64,000 nucleotides of DNA. Source: Pseudomonas mandelii (GTDB taxonomy: Bacteria; Pseudomonadota; Gammaproteobacteria; Pseudomonadales; Pseudomonadaceae). Location of the stretch: positions 62,001 through 126,000 of the forward strand of contig NZ_JAMYDU010000014.1 of assembly GCF_024138395.1 (NCBI RefSeq). Direction: 5' to 3'. The position numbers and the translations under genes are program-made. The first letter of the stretch is position 1, and every line of letters starts with the position of its first letter. A model generated the notes under the pieces. The model saw only the letters and a list, made by a program, of their open reading frames with translations, made no database searches and was not told the DNA's origin. Below are positions 51,158 to 60,680 of the stretch, one piece after another.

Positions 51158-51669
51158 GCCACTTCCAAACCCTGAAGCCATCGACCCTGAGCCGCGACGC
51201 GTTTGTCGCCGCCTTCGCCGACATCTACGAACACTCGCCATGGGTGGCCGAAAAGGCCTTCGACCTGGGCCAGGACGCTTCGATCGACGAGATCGAAACC
51301 CTGCACCAGCGCATGAGCGACATCCTGTTGAGCGCCGATCACGCCAGCCAACTGGCCCTGATCAACGCCCACCCGGACCTGGCCGGCAAAGCCGCCGTCC
51401 AGGGCCAGCTTACCGCCGCCAGCACTGAAGAACAGTCTGGCGCAGGTATTCACCAATGCTCGAGCGATGAGTTCCAGCGCTTCACCGAGCTGAACGACGC
51501 CTACAAGGCCAAGTTCAAGTTTCCCTTCATCATGGCGGTAAAAGGCAGCAACCGGCATCAGATCCTCGCAGCGTTCGAAACGCGCATTCACAACTCGGTC
51601 GACACCGAATTCAAATGCGCGCTGGCGCAGATCAACAAGATCGCCCTGTTCCGATTACTGACCCTATAG
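51154..51669 (+). CDS. uraD: OHCU decarboxylase
   Basis: 171 residues. Conserved catalytic His73 in INAHPDLAG plus the signature SSDEFQRFTELNDAYKAKFKFPFI. Converts OHCU to S-allantoin. ATGA overlap with puuE implies coupled translation. The gene order puuE-uraD-alc-allA-puuD follows the pathway loosely. Confidence 0.95.
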   Translation: MSHFQTLKPSTLSRDAFVAAFADIYEHSPWVAEKAFDLGQDASIDEIETLHQRMSDILLSADHASQLALINAHPDLAGKAAVQGQLTAASTEEQSGAGIHQCSSDEFQRFTELNDAYKAKFKFPFIMAVKGSNRHQILAAFETRIHNSVDTEFKCALAQINKIALFRLLTL

Positions 51670-51757
51670 CAAGCCAGGCCCGCCGTTGATGAACGCAAAA
51701 AACGTCCCCGGGCCTTGCAAGCATCCCAAGCCACTTATTTAAAGGCAGACAAGAAGA

Positions 51758-52753
51758 ATGAAAGCTTACGCCGTACCTTTCGAGAAGTTCGTCAACCTGG
51801 CCGACGCCCGTCTGGGCACCAAAATCATCTCGGTCACCGATGACTGGTTCGCAGACGCCAACCGTCTGTTCCAACCGACCCCGGCCGTGTGGAAGGAGGG
51901 CGTGTTCGATGACAACGGCAAGTGGATGGACGGCTGGGAGTCGCGCCGCAAGCGCTTCGAAGGCTACGACAGCGCGGTGATCCGCCTGGGCGTACCGGGC
52001 TCGATCAAAGGCGTGGACATCGACACTTCATTCTTCACCGGCAACTTCCCGCCATCGGCCTCCCTGGAAGCCTGCTTCCTGGCCTCCGGCGAGCCAGACG
52101 AAAACACCCAGTGGACTGAAGTGCTGTCTGCCGTCGAGTTGCAGGGCAACAGCCACCACTACCACGAAATCAACAACGACCAGGCGTTCAGCCATCTGCG
52201 CTTCAACATCTACCCGGATGGCGGCGTGGCCCGTCTGCGTGTGTACGGCATTCCGTTCCGCGACTGGTCCGCTGTGGGCGACAACGAACAGGTCGACCTG
52301 GCCGCAGCGCTGAACGGTGGGCGTGCGCTGGCCTGCTCCGATGAACACTTCGGCCGCATGAGCAACATCCTCAACCCGGGCCGTGGCATCAACATGGGCG
52401 ATGGCTGGGAAACCGCACGTCGTCGTACGCCGGGCAATGACTGGGTGATCGTCGCGCTGGGCCATGCGGGCGAGATCGAGAAAGTCATCGTCGACACCCT
52501 GCACTTCAAGGGCAACTACCCGGACACCTGCTCAATCCAGGGCGCGTTCGTGAAGGGCGGCACCGACAGCCAGATCGAAACCCAATCGCTGTTCTGGCGC
52601 GAATTGTTGCCAAGCCAGAAGCTGGAAATGCACGCCGAACACACCTTCGCCGAACAGATCAAGGCACTGGGCCCGATCACCCACATCCGCCTGAACGTGT
52701 TCCCGGATGGTGGGGTTAGCCGCCTGCGGGTATTGGGCAAGGTCGCTAAATAA
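51758..52753 (+). CDS. alc: Allantoicase
   Basis: 331 residues, made of two homologous jelly-roll halves (each containing NIYPDGGVARLRVYG or NVFPDGGVSRLRVLG and an ADDW/DGWETARRRTPGNDW-type segment). Cleaves allantoate to urea and ureidoglycolate. Third gene of the urate operon, 88 nt after uraD. Confidence 0.95.
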   Translation: MKAYAVPFEKFVNLADARLGTKIISVTDDWFADANRLFQPTPAVWKEGVFDDNGKWMDGWESRRKRFEGYDSAVIRLGVPGSIKGVDIDTSFFTGNFPPSASLEACFLASGEPDENTQWTEVLSAVELQGNSHHYHEINNDQAFSHLRFNIYPDGGVARLRVYGIPFRDWSAVGDNEQVDLAAALNGGRALACSDEHFGRMSNILNPGRGINMGDGWETARRRTPGNDWVIVALGHAGEIEKVIVDTLHFKGNYPDTCSIQGAFVKGGTDSQIETQSLFWRELLPSQKLEMHAEHTFAEQIKALGPITHIRLNVFPDGGVSRLRVLGKVAK

Positions 52754-52764
52754 GCGGCGCGCCC

Positions 52765-52831
52765 TTCGCGGGCAAGCCTCGCTCCTACAGGTATCACGCA
52801 AACCCTGTAGGAGCGAGGCTTGCCCGCGAAG
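52765..52831. repeat. REP inverted pair inside the urate operon
   Basis: Short-spacer pair (arms CTTCGCGGGCAAGCCTCGCT...) lies between alc and allA, genes otherwise co-directional. May stabilise the upstream part of the mRNA or attenuate downstream expression. Confidence 0.9.
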
Positions 52832-52875
52832 GCGCCAGATCAAACAACACAGAACTCAACGAAAAGAAGACCAGC

Positions 52876-53379
52876 ATGCGCACACTGACGATTGAACCGC
52901 TGACCAAAGAAGCCTTCGCCCCTTTCGGTGACGTGATTGAAACCGATGGCAGCGATCACTTCATGATCAACAACGGTTCGACCATGCGCTTTCACAAACT
53001 GGCGACGGTTGAAACCGCCACGCCAGAGGACAAGGCGATCATCAGCATCTTCCGCGCCGACGCGCAGGACATGCCGCTGACCGTCTGCATGCTGGAGCGT
53101 CACCCGCTGGGCAGCCAGGCTTTCATTCCGCTGCTCGGCAACCCCTTTCTGATCGTGGTCGCGCCACTTGGCGATGAACCTGTATCAGGCTTGGTCCGCG
53201 CCTTCGTCACCAACGGCAGGCAGGGCATTAATTACCATCGCGGCGTCTGGCACCACCCGGTGCTGACGATCGAAAAGCGGGATGACTTCCTGGTGGTTGA
53301 TCGCAGTGGCACAGGCAATAACTGCGATGAGCATTTTTTCAAAGAGGATGAGCGTTTGATCCTTGCCCCCCACCAATAA
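52876..53379 (+). CDS. allA: Ureidoglycolate lyase
   Basis: 167 residues. Cupin-like family with the motifs PFGDVIETDG (residues 15-24), PLTVCMLERHPLGSQAFIPL (about 70-89) and GINYHRGVWHHPVL (about 117-130). Splits ureidoglycolate to glyoxylate and urea. The transition to puuD downstream is 50 nt. Confidence 0.95.
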   Translation: MRTLTIEPLTKEAFAPFGDVIETDGSDHFMINNGSTMRFHKLATVETATPEDKAIISIFRADAQDMPLTVCMLERHPLGSQAFIPLLGNPFLIVVAPLGDEPVSGLVRAFVTNGRQGINYHRGVWHHPVLTIEKRDDFLVVDRSGTGNNCDEHFFKEDERLILAPHQ

Positions 53380-53429
53380 GAGAAGGTCTGATCACTCGAC
53401 AACAGAGTGACAGGCGAGAGGTAAAGACT

Positions 53430-54734
53430 GTGGAAGCACATCTGTTGGAATGGCTGAACCTGAGCGTGCGCTGGGTTCACATGATCACTGGCGTGGCCTG
53501 GATCGGCGCGTCGTTCTATTTCGTCTGGCTGGAAAACAACCTCAATCGGGTCAACCCGAAAAACGGGCTGGCGGGCGATTTGTGGGCGATCCATGGCGGC
53601 GGTATCTACCACCTGGAAAAGTACAAACTGGCCCCACCGACCATGCCGGACAACCTGCACTGGTTCAAATGGGAAGCCTACTTCACCTGGCTGTCGGGGG
53701 TCGCGCTGCTGTGCGTGGTGTTTTACTCCAACCCGACGCTGTACCTGCTCGCTCCGGGCAGCAGCCTCACCGGCACTGAAGGTGTTCTGCTGGGCATCGG
53801 TTCGCTGTTCGTCGGCTGGTTCATCTACTCCTTCCTCTGCGACTCGGCCCTGGGCAAACGCCCTGCCCTGCTCGGCTTCATCCTGTTCGTACTGATCATC
53901 GGCGCGGCTTACGGCTTCAGCAAAGTGTTCAGCGGTCGTGGTGCGTACCTGCACGTCGGCGCGATCATCGGCACCATCATGGTCGGCAACGTGTTCCGCA
54001 TCATCATGCCGGCGCAGCGCGCATTGGTGGCAGCGATCGCCGAGAACCGCACGCCCGATCCGGCGCTGCCGGCCAAAGGCTTGCTGCGTTCGCGTCACAA
54101 CAACTACTTCACCTTGCCAGTGCTGTTCATCATGATCAGCAACCACTTCCCGAGCACCTACGGCAGCCAATACAACTGGCTGATCCTGGCCGGGATCGCG
54201 GTGCTGGCGGTGTTGGTGCGTCACTACTTCAACACCCGTCATGACAGCCACAAGTTTGCCTGGACCCTGCCCGCTGCGGCGGTCGGCATGATCTGCCTGG
54301 CCTACGTGACCGGGCCGGCGCCGATGTCCAGCGCCCCTGAAGTGGCCAAGGCGCCTGGGACCATCGAGTACCAGCCGCTGCCGGAAACCGCACTCGGCGG
54401 TGGCAAGAAACCGGCTGAAGCTGCACCGGCGGCGGCCCCTGAAACGGCACCCGCCCAGGCGTCAAATGCCGGCCCGGACTTTGACAAGGTGCACAACGTG
54501 ATCCAGGAACGCTGCACGGTCTGCCATTCGGCCAAACCCACCAGCCCGCTGTTCAGCACGGCGCCGGGGGGCGTGATGTTCGATACTCCCGAGCAGATCA
54601 AGCTCCAGGCCCCGCGCATCCAGGCCCAGGCTGTTGCCAGCCAGATCATGCCACTGGGCAACATCACCCAGATGACCCAGCAAGAGCGTGACTTGATTGG
54701 TGCGTGGATTGTTCAGGGAGCCCAAACCCAATAA
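53430..54734 (+). CDS. puuD: Urate hydroxylase PuuD with cytochrome c tail
   Basis: 434 residues from the GTG at 53430. An N-terminal membrane domain of about eight helices (VRWVHMITGVAWIGASFYFVW opening; His-bearing helices) is followed by an Ala/Pro-rich linker (residues about 310-345) and a C-terminal cytochrome c with heme motif C362-TV-C365-H366. Oxidises urate to 5-hydroxyisourate, passing electrons to the respiratory chain, so it replaces soluble uricase. Last gene of the operon. Confidence 0.95.
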   Translation: MEAHLLEWLNLSVRWVHMITGVAWIGASFYFVWLENNLNRVNPKNGLAGDLWAIHGGGIYHLEKYKLAPPTMPDNLHWFKWEAYFTWLSGVALLCVVFYSNPTLYLLAPGSSLTGTEGVLLGIGSLFVGWFIYSFLCDSALGKRPALLGFILFVLIIGAAYGFSKVFSGRGAYLHVGAIIGTIMVGNVFRIIMPAQRALVAAIAENRTPDPALPAKGLLRSRHNNYFTLPVLFIMISNHFPSTYGSQYNWLILAGIAVLAVLVRHYFNTRHDSHKFAWTLPAAAVGMICLAYVTGPAPMSSAPEVAKAPGTIEYQPLPETALGGGKKPAEAAPAAAPETAPAQASNAGPDFDKVHNVIQERCTVCHSAKPTSPLFSTAPGGVMFDTPEQIKLQAPRIQAQAVASQIMPLGNITQMTQQERDLIGAWIVQGAQTQ

Positions 54735-54745
54735 GCAACAAAAGC

Positions 54746-54836
54746 TTCGCGGGCAAGCCTCGCTCCTACACGTTTTCGGTCGATCACATCATTTGCGAAC
54801 GACATAAATCCGTAGGAGCGAGGCTTGCCCGCGAAT
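54746..54836. repeat. REP inverted pair after puuD
   Basis: Arms CTTCGCGGGCAAGCCTCGCT... with a roughly 42-nt spacer. Marks the end of the urate operon. Confidence 0.9.
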
Positions 54837-55310
54837 GACCGAACGCGGTCCACCTGATACAGAAATCACAAGAATAAAAAAAGATCCAAGGTGTTGCATG
54901 TCAGGCGGCGCAATGGCTGCCCTTTCACCGCGTCATCCACATACGTACACGCATGACAGCAGACCGGTTGCACCCACGGTCGCCGTCAGCGGCTGCCTGC
55001 GCCTCAAACAATAAAAACAAGAGGGAGCAACAGATGATTCGTACCCAGACAAGCCTGTCGTTCAGCGACATCAGACCGATCGCCGGCAACCGTGCCCAAA
55101 ACCTGCCGCCGAGGCTCTGTTGCGGGGCACTTGAGCCATGGCGCGGGGGTCAGTATTCTCCGCGCCCGCCCGAATCCGCTCTAAAAAAAAGCACGGATGT
55201 AATTTCTGACCGGAAAGCCAACTTACCCCGGCTCTGGACAGTATCAAGGCTCCCCAAAATCACGCTCAATCGACTGTTTTCGAACAGCCGAACGGGCGTT
55301 TTTTGGTTTT

Positions 55311-55339
55311 TTGACAGCCTTGGCTCAGCTCTTGCTAAC
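55311..55339 (+). promoter_or_regulatory. Possible promoter of the OmpK-like gene
   Basis: TTGACA at 55311-55316 with a 17-nt spacer and GCTAAC as -10, 115 nt before the start codon. The -35 is perfect, the -10 poor, so an activator is probable. Confidence 0.35.
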
Positions 55340-55453
55340 AGCATTAAAGCTGACCGAATGGATGATTTTTTACAGCAGCAAGAAAAGGCGCCACACCAGA
55401 GCGCCGACCTTAAAAAAATAACGTGGAACCACCTACTTTTTGGGAGCAACCGA

Positions 55454-56239
55454 ATGAAACGTACGTGCACCAGCCTGATGCTCGCGGGATCCTTGCTGGC
55501 CGGGGGCCAGGCAATGGCAGACGACTTGCTGCAATGGCAGAACAACAGCCTGACCTACCTTTATGGCAAGGACTTCCAGGTCAACCCGCGCATTCAGCAA
55601 ACCGTCACCTTCGAGCACGCCGATGCCTGGAAATACGGGGACAACTTCTTCTTCCTCGACAAGATCTTCTACAACGGCGAAAAAGACTTCAACGCCGGCC
55701 CAAACACCTATTACGGGGAGTTCCAGCCACGTATTTCGCTGGGCAAGGTCCTCGGCCAGAAGATTGAATTCGGCCCGATCAAAGACGTGCTGCTGGCCAT
55801 GACGTACGAGTTCGGTGAGGGCGATACCGAGTCCTACCTGATCGGTCCGGGTTTCGACCTGGCGATTCCCGGGTTCGACTACTTCCAGCTGAACTTCTAT
55901 CAGCGTCACACCGAGGGCAGCCGCCCGGGTGACAACGTCTGGCAGATCACCCCGGTCTGGTCCTACACCATTCCCGTGGGCGATTCGAACATCCTGATCG
56001 ATGGTTTCATGGACTGGGTGGTCGATAACGACCAGAACAGCAAAGGCACTTACCACGCCAACCTGCACTTCAACCCACAGGTCAAATACGACTTGGGCAA
56101 AGCCCTGAACATTGGCGAGAAGCAGTTGTACGTCGGTGTTGAGTACGACTATTGGTCAGACAAGTACGGGATCAAGGACAGCCAGGCCTTCAAGACCGAT
56201 CAGAGCAACACGAGCTTGCTGGTGAAGTTCCACTTCTGA
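55454..56239 (+). CDS. Outer-membrane nucleoside channel (OmpK/Tsx-like)
   Basis: 261 residues from the ATG at 55454 (GGGAG upstream). Signal peptide ending in GGQAMA. The mature part has alternating strands, the OmpK signature LQWQNNSLTYLYGKDF and a C-terminal Phe (LLVKFHF) as required for BAM-mediated insertion of beta-barrels. Tsx/OmpK proteins pass nucleosides or nucleobases. Its place after the urate operon suggests purine uptake (inference). Confidence 0.9.
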   Translation: MKRTCTSLMLAGSLLAGGQAMADDLLQWQNNSLTYLYGKDFQVNPRIQQTVTFEHADAWKYGDNFFFLDKIFYNGEKDFNAGPNTYYGEFQPRISLGKVLGQKIEFGPIKDVLLAMTYEFGEGDTESYLIGPGFDLAIPGFDYFQLNFYQRHTEGSRPGDNVWQITPVWSYTIPVGDSNILIDGFMDWVVDNDQNSKGTYHANLHFNPQVKYDLGKALNIGEKQLYVGVEYDYWSDKYGIKDSQAFKTDQSNTSLLVKFHF

Positions 56240-56263
56240 TTCAGCGGCGTCTGAAAGGACGCC

Positions 56264-56354
56264 ATCGCGGGCAAGCCACGCTCCCACAGGTTTTGTGTCG
56301 TTCACATAATCGGCGAACGACACAAAACCTGTAGGAGCGAGGCTTGCCCGCGAA
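56264..56354. repeat. REP inverted pair with symmetric spacer
   Basis: Arms of mixed subtypes (left GCCACGCTCCCACAGG, right CCTGTAGGAGCGAGGC), with the spacer itself palindromic (GGTTTTGTGTCGTTC/GAACGACACAAAACC). Convergent between OmpK and patatin genes. Confidence 0.9.
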
Positions 56355-56371
56355 TAGCCGCACCGCCAATC

Positions 56372-57544
56372 TCAAGCCGAAACCGCAGGCTCCACCAACC
56401 CCAAAAACCGGCACAGCTCATCGCGCTTGGCCAACGCATCGCGCCGCCCCAGATCGATCAACTCGCTGCAATACCCCGCCTCGAACAGCAGATAACTCAG
56501 CACCCCCGCCCCGCTGGTCTTGGTCGCTCCCGGCCCGCGCAAAAACAGGCGCAAGGCCGCCGGTAATTCCTGGCGATGCCGCGCCGCAATTTCATCGATC
56601 GGCTGACTCGGCGAAATCACCAGCACCTCCACTGGCGCTGCTCCCAATGCACGACTCGGCGCGCCGTCGGGCAGCAGATGGCTGAACTGATTCAGACGCT
56701 GCAGCAACTCGATGTCACTTTCCAGGCTGTCGATGAACGTACTGTTGAGCATGTGCCCGCCGATTTGCGCCAGGGTCGGCTGCTGACCGGTGTAGGCGCG
56801 TTGCAGCGGCTGTTGCGGGTCGACCCCGCGCGGGTTGCCGCTGACGCCCACCACCAGCACGCGGCTGGCCCCCAGGTGCAGGGCGGGACTGATCGGTGCC
56901 GATTGACGCACCGCGCCATCGCCGAAATATTCTTCGCCGATTTTCACCGGCGCAAACAGCAACGGAATCGCCGAACTGGCCAGCAAGTGTTCGACGGTCA
57001 ATTGTGTCGGCACGCCGATTCGCCGATGACGCAACCAGGACTCGATGGTGCCGCCGCCCTGATAAAATGTGACGGCCTGACCGGACTCATAGCCAAACGC
57101 CGTGATCGCCACCGCCTTCAATTGCTTTTGCGCGATGGCCTCGGCAATGCCGGGCATGTGCAGTTTGTCGTTGAGCAAACCGCGCAGCGGCGAGCTGTTG
57201 AGCAGGGCCACTGGCACCGGAGCGCCAATCCCCAGCAAACTGCGACTGACAAAACGGGTAGCCTGATGGATCACCCCCGGCCAGTCGCTGCGCAATACCA
57301 GATGGCTGCGGAAACCTTGCCAGAAGGCGGTCAGACGCTGAATCGCGCCACGAAAATCCATTGCCCCACTGGCCAGGCTGACCGCGTTGATCGCACCGGC
57401 CGAGGTGCCGACGATGACCGGAAACGGATTCGCCGCCCCCACCGGCAGCAACTCGGCAATCGCCGCCAGCACGCCCACCTGATAAGCCGCCCGAGCCCCG
57501 CCGCCGGAAAGTATCAACCCTGTAACCGGTTCAGCAGAACTCAT
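56372..57544 (-). CDS. Patatin-like phospholipase
   Basis: 390 residues. Oxyanion loop GGGARAAYQVGV (14-25), nucleophile Ser48 in GTSAG, catalytic Asp in FGDGAVRQ near residue 210. Lipid acyl hydrolase, cytoplasmic or peripheral. Stop and start of lpxL lie 35 nt apart on the same strand, in the order lpxL then this gene, so it may be co-transcribed. Confidence 0.9.
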   Translation of the reverse strand: MSSAEPVTGLILSGGGARAAYQVGVLAAIAELLPVGAANPFPVIVGTSAGAINAVSLASGAMDFRGAIQRLTAFWQGFRSHLVLRSDWPGVIHQATRFVSRSLLGIGAPVPVALLNSSPLRGLLNDKLHMPGIAEAIAQKQLKAVAITAFGYESGQAVTFYQGGGTIESWLRHRRIGVPTQLTVEHLLASSAIPLLFAPVKIGEEYFGDGAVRQSAPISPALHLGASRVLVVGVSGNPRGVDPQQPLQRAYTGQQPTLAQIGGHMLNSTFIDSLESDIELLQRLNQFSHLLPDGAPSRALGAAPVEVLVISPSQPIDEIAARHRQELPAALRLFLRGPGATKTSGAGVLSYLLFEAGYCSELIDLGRRDALAKRDELCRFLGLVEPAVSA

Positions 57545-57579
57545 CGCAACACTCCATGGTGCTTAAAGGGATCGGTGAC

Positions 57580-58512
57580 TCAACCGTGTTTGGCGTACAG
57601 CTTCGGTTCGCCCGGTGGACGGCTCTTGAAGCGGCGATGGGCCCAGAGGTATTGCTCCGGGCATTCGCGCAACGCGCTTTCGACCCACTGGTTGATGCGA
57701 ATGCAGTCAGCCTCTTCCGTCTCGCCGGGAAAGCCCTCGAGCGGCGCATGAATCACCAACCGATAACCGCTGCCGTCGGCCAGGCGTTGTTGAGTGAACG
57801 GCACGACCAGCGCTTTGCCCAGTCGCGCAAATTTACTGGTGGCGGTGACGGTCGCCGCCTGAATTCCGAACAGCGGCACGAAGATACTTTGCTTGGCGCC
57901 GTAGTCCTGATCCGGTGCGTACCAGATCGCTCGGCCGGCCCGCAGCAGTTTGAGCATGCCGCGCACGTCGTCGCGCTCCACCGCCAGCGAGTCGAGGTTG
58001 TGCCGCTCGCGGCCACGACGCTGGATGTAGTCGAACAGCGGATTCTTGTGTTCGCGGTACATACCATCGATGGTGTGCTGCTGACCGAGCAGCGCCGCGC
58101 CGATCTCCAGCGTGGTGAAATGCACGGCCATCAGAATCACGCCCTTGCCGTCGCGTTGGGCCTGCTTCAAATGCTCCAGCCCTTCAATATGGGCCAGTTT
58201 CGCCAGACGCTTGCGCGACCACCACCAGCTCATGGCCATCTCAAAGAAGGCGATGCCGGTGGAGGCGAAGTTTTCCTTGAGCAGACGCTTGCGCTCGGCA
58301 GCGGACTTTTCAGGGAAACACAGCTCAAGGTTGCGCTTGGCAATGCGCCGTCGGTCGCCGGCCACCCGATACATCAATGCGCCCAAGACGCGACCGATCG
58401 ACAGCAACGCCGGATACGGCAGCTGCACAATCAGCCACAACAGCCCCAAGCCACACCACAGCGGCCAGAAACGTGGAGAAAGAAATGCTGTTCGAAAACG
58501 CGGGCGATCCAT
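57580..58512 (-). CDS. lpxL: Lipid A late acyltransferase (lauroyl type)
   Basis: 310 residues from the ATG at 58510-58512. N-terminal membrane helix, HX4E box VHFTTLE (His131, Glu136) and DQDYG near residue 195. Adds a secondary acyl chain to Kdo-lipid A or its intermediate. Pseudomonads have two or more such paralogues; the assignment as lpxL rather than another htrB-like copy rests on synteny with minCDE. Divergent from minC. Confidence 0.88.
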   Translation of the reverse strand: MDRPRFRTAFLSPRFWPLWCGLGLLWLIVQLPYPALLSIGRVLGALMYRVAGDRRRIAKRNLELCFPEKSAAERKRLLKENFASTGIAFFEMAMSWWWSRKRLAKLAHIEGLEHLKQAQRDGKGVILMAVHFTTLEIGAALLGQQHTIDGMYREHKNPLFDYIQRRGRERHNLDSLAVERDDVRGMLKLLRAGRAIWYAPDQDYGAKQSIFVPLFGIQAATVTATSKFARLGKALVVPFTQQRLADGSGYRLVIHAPLEGFPGETEEADCIRINQWVESALRECPEQYLWAHRRFKSRPPGEPKLYAKHG

Positions 58513-58630
58513 TAAAGGTTCCGTCAAGACAGTGGCCGCGCATTCTACATCGTTCGACCCGGCTTGCGGCCTGCGGGCGTTCTCGTTATAAGTCTCGGCA
58601 CTTTTAGTGACAAGTCGTTGTATGCCGACC

Positions 58631-59368
58631 ATGAGCCAAACCGAACCGCTAGACCAAGATCCCGTGTTCCAGTTGAAGGGCAGCATGCTTGCCATTACGG
58701 TGCTGGAACTGGCCCGTAACGACCTTGAGAACCTTGATCGGCAACTGGCCGCCAAGGTCGCCCAGGCGCCCAACTTCTTCAGCAATGCGCCGCTGGTCCT
58801 GGCCCTGGACAAACTTCCGGCCAGCGAAGGCTCGGTCGATCTGCCGGGGCTGATGCGCATTTGCCGCCAGCATGGCCTGCGCACCCTGGCGATCCGTGCC
58901 AGCCGCATCGAAGACATCGCCGCCGCCATCGCGGTCGATCTGCCAGTGCTGCCGCCATCCGGCGCCCGTGAGCGACCACTCGACCCGCACGAAGGCATTG
59001 TTGCGAAAAAACCGGAAAAACCAGCGGAACCGACCATCAAACCGACCAAAATCATTACTTCGCCGGTACGCGGTGGCCAGCAGATTTATGCCCAGGGTTG
59101 CGATTTGGTGGTGATTTCATCGGTCAGCCCGGGGGCGGAACTTCTCGCCGATGGGAACATCCATGTATACGGCGCGATGCGCGGTCGTGTCTTGGCCGGC
59201 GTCAAAGGTGACACGAAAGCAAGGATTTTCTGCCAGCAAATGACCGCTGAACTGGTCTCCATCGCCGGCCACTACAAGGTTTCCGAGGATCTGCGTCGTG
59301 ATCCATTGTGGGGCGCGGGCGTACAAGTCAGCCTGTCGGGCGACGTGTTGAACATCATTCGGCTTTAA
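58631..59368 (+). CDS. minC: Septum site-determining protein MinC
   Basis: 245 residues from the ATG at 58631 (MSQTEPLDQDP); an ATG at 58622 would add three residues. N-domain (1-105) with ELARNDLENLDRQLAAKV; a charged linker with Pro and Lys (about 118-142); C-domain right-handed beta-helix (VRGGQQIYAQGCDLVVISSVSPGAELLADGNIHVYGAMRGR). Inhibits FtsZ assembly at the poles, recruited by MinD. Confidence 0.95.
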   Translation: MSQTEPLDQDPVFQLKGSMLAITVLELARNDLENLDRQLAAKVAQAPNFFSNAPLVLALDKLPASEGSVDLPGLMRICRQHGLRTLAIRASRIEDIAAAIAVDLPVLPPSGARERPLDPHEGIVAKKPEKPAEPTIKPTKIITSPVRGGQQIYAQGCDLVVISSVSPGAELLADGNIHVYGAMRGRVLAGVKGDTKARIFCQQMTAELVSIAGHYKVSEDLRRDPLWGAGVQVSLSGDVLNIIRL

Positions 59369-59569
59369 CGGATACTGCCGCATTTTCCAAGCATCTCTAA
59401 AACGTAGCGAAAACGGCTCAAACGAAGTAGGAAAAAGGCCAAAAGCAGTGTTTACCGGGGGTAAGCGCCGCTCAGAACCGGATTCCAGCCAAGGCTGTCC
59501 GACTGCAGTAGTTTTTCAAGAGATGTTTTTCAGGGGCTAAACGTCCTTTTTCCTTAGGGGTAAAACACC

Positions 59570-60382
59570 TTGGCCAAGATTCTCGTGGTTACATCCGGCA
59601 AGGGTGGTGTGGGTAAGACCACCACCAGCGCCGCTATCGGTACCGGCCTCGCTCTGCGTGGTCACAAAACAGTTATCGTCGACTTCGACGTGGGCCTGCG
59701 TAACCTCGACCTGATCATGGGTTGCGAGCGCCGCGTGGTGTATGACTTCGTCAACGTGGTAAACGGCGAAGCCAACCTGCAACAGGCTCTGATCAAAGAC
59801 AAGCGTCTGGAAAACCTCTACGTACTGGCCGCCAGTCAGACCCGCGATAAAGACGCGCTGACTGTCGAAGGCGTCGAAAAGGTCCTGATGCAGCTCAAGG
59901 AAGACTTCGAATTCGTGGTCTGCGACTCCCCGGCGGGCATCGAGAAAGGCGCCCACCTGGCCATGTACTTCGCCGACGAAGCGATTGTCGTGACCAACCC
60001 GGAAGTCTCCTCCGTACGTGACTCGGACCGCATGCTGGGCCTGTTGGCCAGCAAGTCCCGTCGTGCCGAAAAAGGCGAAGACCCGATCAAGGAACACCTG
60101 CTGCTGACCCGCTACAACCCAACACGCGTGAGCAACGGCGAAATGCTCGGCGTCGAAGACGTCAAGGACATCCTCGCGGTGACCCTGCTGGGCGTGATTC
60201 CGGAATCGCAGGCAGTCCTCAAAGCCTCCAACCAGGGCGTGCCAGTGATTCTCGACGACCAGAGCGACGCCGGTCAGGCGTACAGCGATGCTGTTGATCG
60301 TCTGCTGGGTAAAACCGTGGACCATCGTTTCCTCGATGTCGAGAAGAAGGGATTCTTCGAGCGACTTTTTGGAGGTAGGTAA
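59570..60382 (+). CDS. minD: Septum site-determining ATPase MinD
   Basis: 270 residues from the TTG at 59570 (AGGGG upstream), an unusual but known start in pseudomonads. Deviant Walker A with Lys11 and Lys16 (SGKGGVGKTT), FDVGLRNLDLIMGCERR, and the C-terminal amphipathic membrane-targeting helix (KGFFERLFGG). Oscillates between poles on the membrane with MinE. Overlaps minE by one base. Confidence 0.97.
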   Translation: MAKILVVTSGKGGVGKTTTSAAIGTGLALRGHKTVIVDFDVGLRNLDLIMGCERRVVYDFVNVVNGEANLQQALIKDKRLENLYVLAASQTRDKDALTVEGVEKVLMQLKEDFEFVVCDSPAGIEKGAHLAMYFADEAIVVTNPEVSSVRDSDRMLGLLASKSRRAEKGEDPIKEHLLLTRYNPTRVSNGEMLGVEDVKDILAVTLLGVIPESQAVLKASNQGVPVILDDQSDAGQAYSDAVDRLLGKTVDHRFLDVEKKGFFERLFGGR

Positions 60383-60636
60383 TGAACCTTTTTGACTTCT
60401 TTCGTGCCAACAAAAAGCCTAATACCGCCTCGGTAGCGAAAGAGCGTCTACAAATCATCGTGGCGCATGAACGCGGCCAGCGCAGTACGCCGGATTACCT
60501 GCCAGCCTTGCAGAAGGAACTGGTGGAAGTGATCCGCAAGTACGTCAATATCGGGTCCGATGACGTGCACGTCGCTCTGGAAAACCAGGGCAGCTGCTCG
60601 ATTCTGGAACTCAATATCACCCTGCCAGATCGCTGA
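60382..60636 (+). CDS. minE: Cell division topological specificity factor MinE
   Basis: 84 residues. N-terminal membrane-binding MNLFDFFRANKKPNTASVAKERLQ-type helix plus the anti-MinCD segment, then the dimerisation beta-domain ending in LELNITLPD. Stimulates MinD ATPase. Strong GGAGGT Shine-Dalgarno lies inside minD's end. Confidence 0.96.
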   Translation: MNLFDFFRANKKPNTASVAKERLQIIVAHERGQRSTPDYLPALQKELVEVIRKYVNIGSDDVHVALENQGSCSILELNITLPDR

Positions 60637-60680
60637 GTCGATCCGACAGGAGCCACGGCGGCTCAGAATCTTACGCACTT

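Larger units (their letters stand above)
54735..55453. other. Long region upstream of the OmpK-like gene
   Basis: 719 nt with a REP at 54746-54836. Beyond it a frame opens in step with the OmpK gene from an ATG at 55034 with a strong GAGGGAG site. It reads 140 codons of basic, low-homology sequence before the true signal peptide. A TTGACA box at 55311-55316 has a weak -10 (GCTAAC) 17 nt later. A CTGTT-TTCG-AACAG hairpin lies near 55276. Confidence 0.5.

Noticed and set aside
57580..59055. Extended lpxL frame starting inside minC
   Set aside because: The extra ~180 codons are antisense to minC; the ATG at 58510-58512 gives the normal lipid A acyltransferase length.
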